From CALKAL01 sp051846895 (GTDB taxonomy: Bacteria > Bacillota > Bacilli > Bacillales > Alkalibacillaceae), in the NCBI GenBank assembly GCA_051846895.1, contig JBPYCQ010000008.1, positions 1 to 64,000 of the forward strand: a stretch of DNA of 64,000 nt, in the 5' to 3' direction. A model generated the notes under the pieces. The model saw nothing but the letters and a program-made list of their open reading frames with translations. It was not told the origin of the DNA and did no database searches. The number at the start of each line of letters is the position of its first letter. Within the stretch, counting starts at the first letter, position 1. Positions 52,053 through 61,975 of this stretch are shown here, one piece after another. The translations under genes and the position numbers were made by a program.

Positions 52053-52649
52053 TTAAACATTCCACTGCTTTAATATATTCTTTAACTGTTCTTTACTATC
52101 TGTGATTGTGCGACTATTATCGATAAATGCATCCGCTCTTTCTTTTTTCTCTGTGATCGGTATTTGTGATTTAATCCGACTTAACGCTTCTTCTTTAGAA
52201 CTTCCATCCCTTTTCATTAGTCTTTCTAATTGAACTTCTGGTTCCACATAAACGACTAATACTTTATCAACATAATCAAATAACTGACTTTCAAAAAGTA
52301 ATGGAATATCTAAAACGACAGCTGGAGCTTTCTGTTCAATAAAAGCATCACGCTGTCTCAACATTTCTTTTCTAATTTCAGGATGAATGATTCCGTTTAA
52401 TTGGTCTCGCTCATTTTTATCATTAAAAACGATATGACCTAATTTTTTACGATCGATTGTACGATCAGAGTTTAAAATGGATTCACCGAAATAAGATACA
52501 ATTTTTTCGTAAGCTGCTTCACCTGGCTCCACAACTTCACGAGCTATTTTATCAGCATCAACTACAGGATAATTCCATTCTTTAAACATGTTCGAAATTG
52601 TTGATTTCCCAGTTGCAATACTACCTGTAAGACCAATAACTAAGGTCAA
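52053..52649 (-). CDS. coaE: Dephospho-CoA kinase
   Basis: A 198-residue kinase for the last step of CoA synthesis. The P-loop is GLTGSIATGKST, with Ser replacing the usual second Gly, then VVDADKIAREVV and IDNS near the end. I place the start at TTG 52649 (MTLVIGLTG), with AGGTGA at good spacing; a GTG and an ATG further upstream are possible. The start lies 9 bases past the ytaF stop, so the genes are coupled. Confidence 0.94.
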   Translation of the reverse strand: MTLVIGLTGSIATGKSTISNMFKEWNYPVVDADKIAREVVEPGEAAYEKIVSYFGESILNSDRTIDRKKLGHIVFNDKNERDQLNGIIHPEIRKEMLRQRDAFIEQKAPAVVLDIPLLFESQLFDYVDKVLVVYVEPEVQLERLMKRDGSSKEEALSRIKSQIPITEKKERADAFIDNSRTITDSKEQLKNILKQWNV

Positions 52650-52658
52650 CCTCATCAC

Positions 52659-53294
52659 CTACTTCATAAAATTCCAAAACCCTAAACAAATTAATATAAT
52701 CCCCGGGAGGAAAGATAATTGGTGCATCCATTTTATTGACCGGAGCCAATGTCCGGTTAAAAAACCAAACGCTAAGAAAAAGGAAGAGCTAATACCAATC
52801 ATAATTCCAGTAAAAACAATTGGTAATGAAGTAAACGCTGATCCGATCCCACTACCAAAAGAATCTAAAGAAAGAGCTATCGCAACAAAGAATGATTCTT
52901 TACCAGTTATCGTACCAGAAAAGTCCAAATCAGCATAATCAGGCTTTTTTAATACATTCCAAATCGTTCGTAAATTTAAAGTAGACGTATTATGATGAAA
53001 ACGATACTTTTTAATTTTTTTACGTTGCTCATCGATCCACTGCCATATGATATAGCAACCAATTAGCACAAAAATGATCCCGCCTAATACTTCCGTCACA
53101 CTCGGGATTAAGAAGGCGATAGATTGACCAATAATATGACCAGTCATAAAGCTTAATGCGGTCATTACACCGATTAATAAATATATTGTATAGTTTACTT
53201 TTATTGAACGTAAGCTATACGTTAACCCAAAGAAATAACTATCAAAGCTAACTGCTAAACTGAGTAAAAGCATGACGATTAGTATTTGACTCAA
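52659..53294 (-). CDS. ytaF: Sporulation membrane protein YtaF
   Basis: A 211-residue membrane protein with about six hydrophobic helices in two repeats (LLLSLAVSFDSYFFGLTYSLR and VAIALSLDSFGSGIGSAF, each with Asp-Ser), as in MntP/YtaF-like transport families. YtaF is linked to sporulation by annotation, with no defined substrate. It starts at TTG with AAGGAG 8 bases upstream, inside a hairpin. It lies between mutM and coaE as in B. subtilis. Confidence 0.9.
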   Translation of the reverse strand: MSQILIVMLLLSLAVSFDSYFFGLTYSLRSIKVNYTIYLLIGVMTALSFMTGHIIGQSIAFLIPSVTEVLGGIIFVLIGCYIIWQWIDEQRKKIKKYRFHHNTSTLNLRTIWNVLKKPDYADLDFSGTITGKESFFVAIALSLDSFGSGIGSAFTSLPIVFTGIMIGISSSFFLAFGFLTGHWLRSIKWMHQLSFLPGIILICLGFWNFMK

Positions 53295-53300
53295 TGGGAA

Positions 53301-53344
53301 AAGCTCCTTCCATAAGGGTTCAAAATATCTTATGAAAAGAGCTT
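53301..53344 (-). promoter_or_regulatory. Hairpin covering the ytaF ribosome-binding site
   Basis: AAGCTC and CATAAG pair with CTTATG and GAGCTT around a 12-base loop and a 4x4 internal loop. The 3' strand includes AAGGAG, the ytaF Shine-Dalgarno. There is no T-run typical of a terminator. Confidence 0.45.
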
Positions 53345-53364
53345 ATAACTTGTGTTTCAATCAA

Positions 53365-54192
53365 TTACAACACTTGGCAGTTAGGACAAAAGTGTGTCCC
53401 TCTTCCACCTACTTTTATTTTAGCGATTTCTGTTTGACAATGATCACAAAGCTCGCCTTCTTTACCATAAACAGCAATTTGTAGCTGAAACATACCTATT
53501 TCACCTAAACTATTTAGGTAAGAGCGAATAGAGGATCCACCATGTTCGATAGCATTGTCTAATACTTTAATAATAAAGTGATGAAGGGTGTTACATTGTT
53601 CAAACGTAATAGTCGATGCGATTTGCTCCGGATGTATTCTACCCCAGTAGAGGACTTCATCAACGTATATATTACCGAGTCCTGTCACAATTGATTGATC
53701 TAATAAAACAGGCTTAATTTTTCTTGCCGTCTTTTGTAGTTTTTCATACAAATATTCAGGTGTAAAGTTATCACTAAATGGTTCTAATCCTAATTTATTT
53801 AACGGGGCTGTCGTAAAAACATTTTCAAACGCTTTGATATGCATCGTCCCGAATTTACGTACATCTTTATAACGTAACTCCGTCTGATCATTTAATGAAA
53901 AAATGATGTGCGTATGTTTATCAATCTCTTCGTCTTTATCAAAAATACCATATTTCCCTTCCATTCTCAGATGGGAAATTAAAACGAAGTCATTTAAAAA
54001 AAATAATAAAAACTTACCTAGCCGATCGATTTTCTGAAACGTTTGTCCAACTAAGAGATGTTCAAATGCTTTTGAATCATTCGGCTCTTTAATGATCCCA
54101 GGGTATAATATATTAATTTGCTCTATTTTCTTCCCCTTAATGAGTGGCTCTAAGGATCTTCTTACTGTTTCAACCTCTGGTAATTCTGGCAA
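53365..54192 (-). CDS. mutM: Formamidopyrimidine-DNA glycosylase
   Basis: A 275-residue MutM/Fpg that removes 8-oxoguanine and cuts the abasic site. The catalytic N-terminus PELPEVETVRRSL (Pro2, Glu3) is intact. The helix-two-turn-helix LLDQSIVTGLGNIYVDEVLYWGRIHP and C-terminal zinc finger CDHCQTEIAKIKVGGRGTHFCPNCQ are present. It follows polA by 18 bases. Confidence 0.97.
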   Translation of the reverse strand: MPELPEVETVRRSLEPLIKGKKIEQINILYPGIIKEPNDSKAFEHLLVGQTFQKIDRLGKFLLFFLNDFVLISHLRMEGKYGIFDKDEEIDKHTHIIFSLNDQTELRYKDVRKFGTMHIKAFENVFTTAPLNKLGLEPFSDNFTPEYLYEKLQKTARKIKPVLLDQSIVTGLGNIYVDEVLYWGRIHPEQIASTITFEQCNTLHHFIIKVLDNAIEHGGSSIRSYLNSLGEIGMFQLQIAVYGKEGELCDHCQTEIAKIKVGGRGTHFCPNCQVL

Positions 54193-54209
54193 CGTTCTAA
54201 CTTCCTTCC

Positions 54210-56837
54210 TTATTTCGCATCATACCAAGTAGGTCCATATGATGCTTCAGCAATGAGTGGAACAGATAATTCAACCGTATTTTCCATCGCATTTTTCACT
54301 AATTGATTTAACTCATCAATATCTTCTTCAACAACTTCAAAGATTAATTCATCATGTACTTGAAGTAATAAAGTAGCTTGAATATTAGAATTCTTTAATA
54401 ATTGCGTGACATCAATCATCGCTTTTTTAATAATATCTGCAGCACTACCTTGAATAGGGGTATTCATTGCAGTACGTTCGGCAAAGCTCCGTTTATTAAA
54501 GTTTCTACTCGTAATATCAGGCAAATATCGTCTACGATTCATAATCGTTTCAACATAGCCATCTCGTTTAGCTTGACGAACAATGTCATCCATATATTCT
54601 TTAACACCTGGGTAGCTATTAAAGTATTTCTCAATAAATTTTCCCGCTTCTTTACGCGTAATTCCCAAGCTCTGGCTTAGTCCATAGTCACTAATTCCGT
54701 AGACAATCCCGAAGTTAACTGCTTTAGCATGTCTTCTCATGAGTGAGTTAACTTCATCTTCGCCAACATTAAATACTTCCATCGCCGTTTGGGTATGAAT
54801 ATCTTTATTATGTTTAAACGCATCGATTAATTTTTCATCTTGAGCAATGTGAGCTAATACTCTTAATTCAATTTGTGAATAGTCAGCAGCAAAAATAACC
54901 CAGCCTTCTTTGGAAGGTATAAATGCTTGGCGAATTTTTCGTCCTTCTTCAAGCCGAATTGGAATGTTTTGTAAATTAGGGTCTGTCGAACTTAATCGAC
55001 CTGTTTGTGTCAACACTTGGTTAAAACGAGTATGAATTTTTTTCGAGTCTTCATGAACCACTTTTAATAACCCTTCAAGATAAGTGGATTGCAATTTTCT
55101 TAGTTGACGATAAAGTAATATTTTATCAACGATTTCATGTTCATGTTGAAGCTTTTCTAATACATCTGCTGAAGTTGAATATCCTGTTTTTGTTTTTTTA
55201 ATTACAGGTAGTTGTAAGTCTTCGAATAAAACCTTTCCTAGCTGTTTAGGAGAATCAAGATTAAATGACTGTCCAGCTAAACCGTGAATGTCTTGTTCGA
55301 TATGTTTTAAACGCTCACCTAAGTCTTTTTTCATCTCTTCTAAACGCTCGGTATCAACTAAAACACCGTTATATTCCATATCAGCAAGGATATGAGATAA
55401 TGGGATTTCTAAATCATAATAAAGTGAATGTTGATTATTTTTCTCTATTTCTTCTTTTAAAATTGAATAAAGCTTCTTAGCAACGATACCTTTACGTACA
55501 ATATGTTCACTATAAATCTCTTTTGCAGGAATTTTTTGTTTTGCCCCTTTTCCATATACTTCTTCGTCATAAGAGGCATCAAATATACCATAAGCATGTC
55601 CAATTGACGGTAAATCATCTTGGTTATTAGCTGGATCCACGATATAAGCAGCTAAAATAAGGTCAAAATCTACTCCTCTTAAATCGATGTCACGCCACTT
55701 TAATGCCACTTTATTTCGTTTAAAATCAGATACTATTTTCTTACGCGATTCATCCTCTAACCAAGCTTTAAATTGACTTGACTGTAATGCATCATCTGTT
55801 GAAATAAAATAATTGCCTTGATCATTAATTATTGAAAAACCAATGATTTGACCATTGTGATAATTATCTTCTAACATTTCCATATATAAAAAGTTAGGTT
55901 GATCACTTAAAATCTCATCGTTAAAATCATGTAAAATATCGAAGTTTATTGGCTCTTTTACGACAGCTTCACCTTCGCCATCAATTCGATCCATTAAAGA
56001 ATTGAAACCATATGCTTTAAACAGCTCAATGACATCTCGAGATTGGTAACCGTTGTATTCGATATCGTTCATTTTAATTTCAAGTGGAGAATCACGTTTA
56101 ATCGTTGCAAGCTCACGACTCATAAACGCATCCTCTTTATGATTAATTAAATTTTCTTTTAACTTCTTACCGCTAATGTCATCAATATGATCATAAACAT
56201 TCTCCAACGTTCCATATTGTTTCAATAATTTGAGTGCTGTTTTTTCACCTACTCCAGGTACACCTGGTATATTATCAGATTTATCACCCATTAATGCTTT
56301 TAATTCTATAATTTGATCAGGAGTGATTCCAAGCTTTTCATCTAACATTTGAGGTGTGTATGTGTCTACTTCTGAAATGCCTTTTCGTGTAACATTCACT
56401 GTTACAAAATCTGAAATTAGCTGTAATAAATCTTTATCTCCAGAATAAATAGTACATTTCTTCTTCTCATCATTCATTTCTTTCGATAACGTCCCAATGA
56501 TATCATCAGCTTCGTAATTTTCTAATTCATAATATTTAATGCCGAATGAATCTAACAACTCCCGCATTATTGGAAATTGCTCAGATAGTTCCGGTGGTGT
56601 TTTTTGCCTACCACCTTTATACTCCTTAAACGTCTCGTGACGAAATGTTGTTTTACCAGCATCAAACGCAACTAGAATATGTGATGGTTTTTGCTTCTCC
56701 AAAATCTTTAATAACATCGTTGTAAATCCGTAAACAGCATTCGTGTGTACTCCTTTATCGTTACTTAATAAAGGTAATGCAAAAAATGCACGATATAAAA
56801 TACTGTTACCGTCAATTAAAATAATTTCATCTGACAA
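54210..56837 (-). CDS. polA: DNA polymerase I
   Basis: An 875-residue polymerase. The 5'-3' nuclease domain (about 1-290) has LIDGNSILYRAFFALP and GDKSDNIPGVPGVGEKTALKLL. The central 3'-5' exonuclease-like domain lacks a clear DEDD active site, as in other Bacillus PolA. The polymerase domain has motif A FAADYSQIELRVLAHIAQDE, motif B RRHAKAVNFGIVYGISDYGL and motif C LLQVHDELIFEV. First gene of polA-mutM-ytaF-coaE. Confidence 0.98.
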   Translation of the reverse strand: MSDEIILIDGNSILYRAFFALPLLSNDKGVHTNAVYGFTTMLLKILEKQKPSHILVAFDAGKTTFRHETFKEYKGGRQKTPPELSEQFPIMRELLDSFGIKYYELENYEADDIIGTLSKEMNDEKKKCTIYSGDKDLLQLISDFVTVNVTRKGISEVDTYTPQMLDEKLGITPDQIIELKALMGDKSDNIPGVPGVGEKTALKLLKQYGTLENVYDHIDDISGKKLKENLINHKEDAFMSRELATIKRDSPLEIKMNDIEYNGYQSRDVIELFKAYGFNSLMDRIDGEGEAVVKEPINFDILHDFNDEILSDQPNFLYMEMLEDNYHNGQIIGFSIINDQGNYFISTDDALQSSQFKAWLEDESRKKIVSDFKRNKVALKWRDIDLRGVDFDLILAAYIVDPANNQDDLPSIGHAYGIFDASYDEEVYGKGAKQKIPAKEIYSEHIVRKGIVAKKLYSILKEEIEKNNQHSLYYDLEIPLSHILADMEYNGVLVDTERLEEMKKDLGERLKHIEQDIHGLAGQSFNLDSPKQLGKVLFEDLQLPVIKKTKTGYSTSADVLEKLQHEHEIVDKILLYRQLRKLQSTYLEGLLKVVHEDSKKIHTRFNQVLTQTGRLSSTDPNLQNIPIRLEEGRKIRQAFIPSKEGWVIFAADYSQIELRVLAHIAQDEKLIDAFKHNKDIHTQTAMEVFNVGEDEVNSLMRRHAKAVNFGIVYGISDYGLSQSLGITRKEAGKFIEKYFNSYPGVKEYMDDIVRQAKRDGYVETIMNRRRYLPDITSRNFNKRSFAERTAMNTPIQGSAADIIKKAMIDVTQLLKNSNIQATLLLQVHDELIFEVVEEDIDELNQLVKNAMENTVELSVPLIAEASYGPTWYDAK

Positions 56838-56879
56838 GGTACGAACACCTCTTTACTCTTTTTCTATCATTATAACAAA

Positions 56880-58601
56880 CTAAATTTGTACTTGGGGAAT
56901 GAACACTTTGATTGTTGTTCCTTCACCTAGCTCACTATCAATTTCGATATGTCCGTCATGTGCTTCAACAATATGTTTAACAATTGATAGTCCAAGTCCC
57001 GTACCTCCCGTTTCTCGACTACGATCATTACTCACACGATAAAATCGTTCAAATACTCTTTGAAGTTCTTTTTTAGGTATACCAATTCCAGTATCAACTA
57101 TTTTAAAGACGACCTCATCCTGTTCAGTATATATCTCCCAGTCTATACGCCCTTCTTTCTTCGTATATTGAATGGCATTAGAAAATAAATTAAGCACTAG
57201 CTGATAAACCCTATAGTAATCCGCATGTATTTCTAAATTGCTTGGTGAAATATTTATGGCTGTTTCAATTTGTTTTTCATCAAGATTTTGTTTAACGACT
57301 AAGTATACTTCATCCATTAGATGTGAAGCTGTAAAATGTGTCTTCGTCAATTGAAAGTCTTCTTTTTCTAACGTAGATAAATATAGTAAATCAGAGATCA
57401 ATGCATTTAAACGTCTACTTTCTTTTTCAATAATTGATAAAAAGTGTTTGACTGTTTCAGGGCTATGATCTGTTCCTTCAAGTAACGTTTCAGAAAATCC
57501 TTGAATAGATGTGATTGGTGTCCGTAATTCATGCGAAACGTTTGCAACAAAATCTTTTCTAATGTTTTCTAACTGCTTTATTCTCGTAATATCATGACAA
57601 ACAATAACGACCCCTTTACCAGTCTTTTGGTCACTCCTTATTGGGGCGATATATACTTCAAAAAATGCTCCATCTTCAGTTTCTATAGTTAGTTGGCGTT
57701 TTTGTTCAAGAAATATAACATGTTGGATTTCGTCATTTAATTTAGCATGGTTAATGACATCGTAATAAATTTTACCGATATAATCTTCACGATCCTCGAT
57801 AAAACTGTTCACAAACGAATCATTAGCAATACGGGTAATCCCTTTCTCATTAATAAGTAATAAGCCACTTTCCATGTTGTTAACTAACGTTTTTAAACGA
57901 TTATTTTGATTTTCATATTTTGAAGTTATATATTCCAAATTTCGTGCTAATGAGTTTAAGGATTGGCTTAGCTGGGAGATTGTACCGTATGGCGCATCAT
58001 GAATTCTCGCTTTATAATTTCCTGCAGCTAATTTAGATGCAATATCCGAAGCTTTATTAATCGGTTCAACATAATTGTCATATAATCTATTTCCAAAGCT
58101 CCAAATAAACACAGCAACAAATCCAGCTAGAAACAAAGTAATCCACCAAATGGTTGTACTTAAATATTGTAATGGTAATTCCTTAGATATAAGAATTAGC
58201 TTTTCATTGTTACTCATTGTTAAAGGAAATATTAATCTCTGTTGAACTAATTCAGATGTTTGGCGTTCATTATTGATAAAATTTGTTCGTATTTTTTGGA
58301 CAATCTCTGAATTCGATTGAAATGTATGTAAATGCTTACGTGTATCTAATTGAACGTAATATAAGTCAACAGGGAAATATTGTTTATACTGTTGTAGTCG
58401 TTCTTGAAGCTGTTCTGTTGTTAAGTCTTCACGTTGTAATTGTTCAGCAATATACTCAACATCATATTGCATCTGTTCTTCGTAAGCATGAACAACAAAT
58501 TGTTTTGCAATTTGAGTAAATAATAGTCCTAAAATAACTATAAAAGTGATCGCAATGATTACGTATAAATATAAAACACGTTTATTCGTGAAATTTTTCA
58601 T
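56880..58601 (-). CDS. phoR: Phosphate-sensing histidine kinase PhoR
   Basis: A 573-residue sensor kinase. Two membrane segments (about 10-30 and 150-170) enclose an extracytoplasmic domain. HAMP (NYVEPINKASDIASKLAAGNYKARI), a PAS domain (about 235-345), HisKA with phosphoacceptor His in FVANVSHELRTPITSIQGFSETLLEG and the HATPase motifs (NLFSNAIQYT, FKIVDTGIGIP, GGTGLGLSIVKHIVE) follow. It starts 8 bases after phoP. Confidence 0.95.
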   Translation of the reverse strand: MKNFTNKRVLYLYVIIAITFIVILGLLFTQIAKQFVVHAYEEQMQYDVEYIAEQLQREDLTTEQLQERLQQYKQYFPVDLYYVQLDTRKHLHTFQSNSEIVQKIRTNFINNERQTSELVQQRLIFPLTMSNNEKLILISKELPLQYLSTTIWWITLFLAGFVAVFIWSFGNRLYDNYVEPINKASDIASKLAAGNYKARIHDAPYGTISQLSQSLNSLARNLEYITSKYENQNNRLKTLVNNMESGLLLINEKGITRIANDSFVNSFIEDREDYIGKIYYDVINHAKLNDEIQHVIFLEQKRQLTIETEDGAFFEVYIAPIRSDQKTGKGVVIVCHDITRIKQLENIRKDFVANVSHELRTPITSIQGFSETLLEGTDHSPETVKHFLSIIEKESRRLNALISDLLYLSTLEKEDFQLTKTHFTASHLMDEVYLVVKQNLDEKQIETAINISPSNLEIHADYYRVYQLVLNLFSNAIQYTKKEGRIDWEIYTEQDEVVFKIVDTGIGIPKKELQRVFERFYRVSNDRSRETGGTGLGLSIVKHIVEAHDGHIEIDSELGEGTTIKVFIPQVQI

Positions 58602-58609
58602 AACAACAA

Positions 58610-59290
58610 CTACCCCTCAAGTTTATAACCGACACCTCTAACCGTTTTAATTAATGTTGGTGTCTTTGGATTATCTTCAAGTTTATCTCTTAAGTGACTA
58701 ATGTGAACATCGACAATTCTAGTATCCCCAACAAAATCAAATTCCCATACATCTTTTAGTAATACATCCCTTGAGCAAGGTTTGTTCTTTCTTTTTGCTA
58801 AGTATAATAATAACTCAAACTCTTTTTTCGTAAATTCAACTAATTCATCATTTTTATAAACTTCATATAAGTCTTCTATAATTTTTATGCCACCGACTTC
58901 AAGTATAGTCGTGTCATCCACCTGTACTGTACGTCTTAGTACTGCTTTTATACGTGCAATTAACTCTTTAGGACTAAATGGTTTGGTTATATAATCATCT
59001 GCACCAAAATCTAACCCTGCAATTTTGTCCGATTCTTCGCCTTTAGCTGTTAACATAATGATTGGTAAGGAATAATTACTTTCTCTTAAACGCTGGCATA
59101 CTTCAAGACCATTAATCTTAGGGAGCATAAGGTCGAGCACCATTAAATCATATGAATGATCGCGTAGTTTCCTTATTGCCGCTTCGCCATCGTGAACGAC
59201 GTCAGTTTTAAAACCAGCTTTAGTTAAATTATAATCAATCAATGTTGTAATCGACTGTTCATCATCAACAATTAATATTTGCCGCGTCAC
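58610..59290 (-). CDS. phoP: Response regulator PhoP
   Basis: A 226-residue OmpR-family regulator. The receiver domain has acidic residues VDDE and phosphoacceptor Asp in DLMVLDLMLPKING (about 53), and Lys in DDYITKPFSP. The winged-helix domain is complete (FTKKEFELLLYLAKRKNKPCSRDVLLKDVWEFDFVGDTRIVDVHISHLRDKLEDNP). I place the start at GTG 59290, with GGGGGA upstream, not at the TTG five codons earlier. A PhoP-type direct repeat lies upstream, suggesting autoregulation. Confidence 0.95.
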   Translation of the reverse strand: MTRQILIVDDEQSITTLIDYNLTKAGFKTDVVHDGEAAIRKLRDHSYDLMVLDLMLPKINGLEVCQRLRESNYSLPIIMLTAKGEESDKIAGLDFGADDYITKPFSPKELIARIKAVLRRTVQVDDTTILEVGGIKIIEDLYEVYKNDELVEFTKKEFELLLYLAKRKNKPCSRDVLLKDVWEFDFVGDTRIVDVHISHLRDKLEDNPKTPTLIKTVRGVGYKLEG

Positions 59291-59361
59291 TTTTTCATCC
59301 CCCAATTGGTATTATTACTCTAATCATAACGATAAAATGCATCATTGAAAAGAATAGCTCA

Positions 59362-59378
59362 TGTAAATTTCTTGTAAA
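59362..59378 (-). promoter_or_regulatory. PhoP-type direct repeat upstream of phoP
   Basis: On the minus strand, TTTACA, 5 bases, TTTACA: two half-sites at 11-base spacing, matching the PhoP direct repeat TT(A/C/T)ACA with 11-base periodicity. It lies about 72 bases upstream of phoP. Confidence 0.6.
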
Positions 59379-59402
59379 GAATTGATAACAAAAACATAGG
59401 TA

Positions 59403-59591
59403 GTTTGAACAATTACCCACCATGTTTGGACAATCACTTGCCATGTTTGAACAATCACACACCATCTTTGAACAATTACTCGCCATGTTTGAACAATTAC
59501 TCACCATGTTTAAACAATCACACGCCATGTTTGAACAATTACCCATTATCTTTGAACAATCAAACATTAACTTTGAACAATGACTAAATAA
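59403..59591. repeat. 21-bp tandem repeat array, 9 units
   Basis: Nine consecutive 21-base units share the core (G/C)TTTGAACAATYAC with variable tails (CCACCAT, TTGCCAT, ACACCAT, TCGCCAT and others). Core and period match the array at 42049, with more divergence between units. All frames are open, so the short Cys-Asn-rich frames across it are not evidence of coding. It fills most of the 346-base gap between phoP and the YyaL-like gene. Confidence 0.95.
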
Positions 59592-59639
59592 TATGATAAA
59601 TAGCCATATCGCTTTATAGTCTCCTAAACAATAACAAAA

Positions 59640-59662
59640 GAGCTGACATCATCAGCTCTCTG
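59640..59662 (-). terminator. Terminator overlapping the YyaL-like gene stop
   Basis: AGAGCTGA pairs with TCAGCTCT around TGATG and is followed by TTTGTTATTG. The stem contains the last codons of the gene. Confidence 0.7.
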
Positions 59663-61712
59663 TAATCTGTTTGATCGCTTTATTAATATCGTTTGTCGGT
59701 GATTGGCAAGCAAAATTTTCACAAATATAAATTGTAAGTTGATCATTTAACATCGCATAATCGTTTGTAAAAGGTGCATAAGAACTTAACTGTTTACTGG
59801 AATCCCCGACAAGAACGGTGATGTTTGGCAAAAAGAGTTCGTCAATTTTTTGTAAAAATTGCTCTCTTTCATGCCCATGATTACCAATGACGACGACTTC
59901 TTTAGAAGGTAATTCTGTAAATAATAATGATTGGAGAAAAAACGTACTCCCATAAGGATGATGTGAAACTTCTTTATGAAAGATTCGGTAAATTTCCTCT
60001 AGCTTATCTCGGTATATGCTTTCTCCCGTTAATGCTGATAGGCGCGCTAACATGACTGCTGCTACGCTATTTCCAGATGGCATCGCTCCATCATAAATTT
60101 CCTTTTCCCGAGTAATTAATCGTTCACTATCATGACCATTAAAGAAAAACCCACCGTCTTCTTCATCCCAAAATAGTTCAATAAGATTAGTTGATATATT
60201 TTTGGCTTTTTGTACATAAGTCAATTCATACGTTGTTTCATACAGGGACAAATAAGCCCATAACAAATATGCGTAATCATCGATATAACCTTTAAATTTC
60301 GTTTCACCATCTCGATATCTTGCCATCACTCGTCCATCTACAATTAAATGCTCCTCTAAAAAGTTAATAGCCTTCTTCGACATTTCTAAATAATTTTTAT
60401 TAGAAAATACTTTTGATGCTTTAGTCAGGCCAACAATCATCATACTATTCCATGATGTTAATATCTTGTCATCAAGATGTGGATAGACACGTTTTTCTCT
60501 TGCTTGTAACAATTTAATTCTAGCCAGTTCTAATTTGTCTTGCAGCTCAGTTTTTGTCAAGTTCAACTTTTTCGCTGAGGCTTCTAAATCCGTATCAATT
60601 AAATTAGGTATATTATTGCCTTCAAAATTACCACGGTCAGTTATATCATAGATCTCTGTATAAATAAGTCCTAAATCATCACCTAAAAGTTGAAATACTT
60701 CATCACGGTCCCATACATAATATTTTCCTTCAAGTCCTTCTGAATCAGCATCGATCGCTGAATAAAAACCACCTTGACTGCTTGTCATCTCACGGCTTAT
60801 AAATTCAATAATTTCTTCTGCTATTTTTTTATAAAATGAATTCTGAGTGATTTGATAACACTCAGTATAGGTAATGAGAAGCAAGGCATTATCATAAAGC
60901 ATTTTCTCAAAGTGAGGAACTAACCATTCTTCATCCGTAGAATAACGCGAAAAACCGAAACCGACGTGGTCGTACAAACCACCTTGAGCCATCGACTGTA
61001 ACGTTTTTTCTGCCATTTGTAACGCTTTGTCAGCTTTGTTTAGCTGATAATATCTTAGTAAAAACATGATGTAATGAGGTGTAGGGAACTTCGGCGCTTG
61101 ACTAAACCCACCAAAATTCGGCTCATACATTTTTAATAAGTAGGAAAATGCCTTTTCTGTCACTTTTTGATCAAGACGTTCATCACTTTTTCGTTCGACC
61201 ATTTTATTTAAACCGCGTTGAACATCCTCTGTCACTGATTCGATTTGTGCAGGGTCATTACGGTAAGTCTCAGACAGATAAACAATCACTTCTTCAAAAC
61301 TAGGAATACCATACCGACTTTCTTTAGGAAAATAAGTCCCTGCATAAAAAGGAACTTGATCAGGTGTCATGAAAATATTTAATGGCCATCCTCCATGACC
61401 AGTCATTTGCTGGCATACTTTCATATATATAGAGTCAATATCTGGCCGTTCTTCTCGATCAACTTTAATAGAAACGTAACGGCCGTTTAAAATACGAGCA
61501 ATTCTTTCGTTCTCAAACGATTCCTCAGCCATGACATGACACCAATGGCAAGTGCTGTAGCCGATTGAAAGGAAGATGGGTTTGTTTTCCTGTTTCGCTT
61601 TTTCAAATGCTTCATTACCCCATGGGTACCAATCAACAGGATTGTAAGCATGTTGCATTAAATATGGGGATTTTTCAGTGATTAATTTATTAGGTTTTTG
61701 TTTGGAATTCAT
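59652..61712 (-). CDS. yyaL: Thioredoxin-domain protein, YyaL/spermatogenesis-20 type
   Basis: A 686-residue protein. The N-terminal DUF255 thioredoxin-like domain has STCHWCHVMAEESFENERIA (CxxC, about 55-58). An (alpha/alpha)6-type domain follows (GGFSQAPKFPTPHYIMFLLRYY, GGLYDHVGFGFSRYSTDEEWLVPHFEKMLYDNALL). The closest named homologue is B. subtilis YyaL, of unknown function. It is cytoplasmic by absence of signal peptide. It is not part of the phoPR operon. Confidence 0.88.
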   Translation of the reverse strand: MNSKQKPNKLITEKSPYLMQHAYNPVDWYPWGNEAFEKAKQENKPIFLSIGYSTCHWCHVMAEESFENERIARILNGRYVSIKVDREERPDIDSIYMKVCQQMTGHGGWPLNIFMTPDQVPFYAGTYFPKESRYGIPSFEEVIVYLSETYRNDPAQIESVTEDVQRGLNKMVERKSDERLDQKVTEKAFSYLLKMYEPNFGGFSQAPKFPTPHYIMFLLRYYQLNKADKALQMAEKTLQSMAQGGLYDHVGFGFSRYSTDEEWLVPHFEKMLYDNALLLITYTECYQITQNSFYKKIAEEIIEFISREMTSSQGGFYSAIDADSEGLEGKYYVWDRDEVFQLLGDDLGLIYTEIYDITDRGNFEGNNIPNLIDTDLEASAKKLNLTKTELQDKLELARIKLLQAREKRVYPHLDDKILTSWNSMMIVGLTKASKVFSNKNYLEMSKKAINFLEEHLIVDGRVMARYRDGETKFKGYIDDYAYLLWAYLSLYETTYELTYVQKAKNISTNLIELFWDEEDGGFFFNGHDSERLITREKEIYDGAMPSGNSVAAVMLARLSALTGESIYRDKLEEIYRIFHKEVSHHPYGSTFFLQSLLFTELPSKEVVVIGNHGHEREQFLQKIDELFLPNITVLVGDSSKQLSSYAPFTNDYAMLNDQLTIYICENFACQSPTNDINKAIKQITES

Positions 61713-61939
61713 TGAGAACTACCTCCTAAAAGGTTTATTTATGTGTATTTTACCCTAAAAGAGAAAAAGAAACTTCATTGATTTCCCATCGAATTATTTG
61801 ATAGTAATAAAGTTAATGGATAAGTTGTTTTTAATTAGCTATCCATATCGGTAGACTGATTGACTCGTATATCTTAACATGTGACATCCGAATTTATTTT
61901 TCAACCAATTTCGATTATTTAAATTAATAATTAAAAAAA

Positions 61940-61967
61940 GATGACCCAAATAAATGGAATCATCTCG
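61940..61967 (-). terminator. Terminator of the HMA-like gene
   Basis: GATGATTCC pairs with GGGTCATC and is followed by seven T's on the minus strand, 9 bases after the stop at 61976. Confidence 0.75.
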
Positions 61968-61975
61968 CAACGTCA

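Noticed and set aside
59295..59587. Cys/Asn-rich 90-residue frame over the second array
   Set aside because: Same cause as above, no ribosome-binding site, and its tail runs into the phoP promoter and start region.
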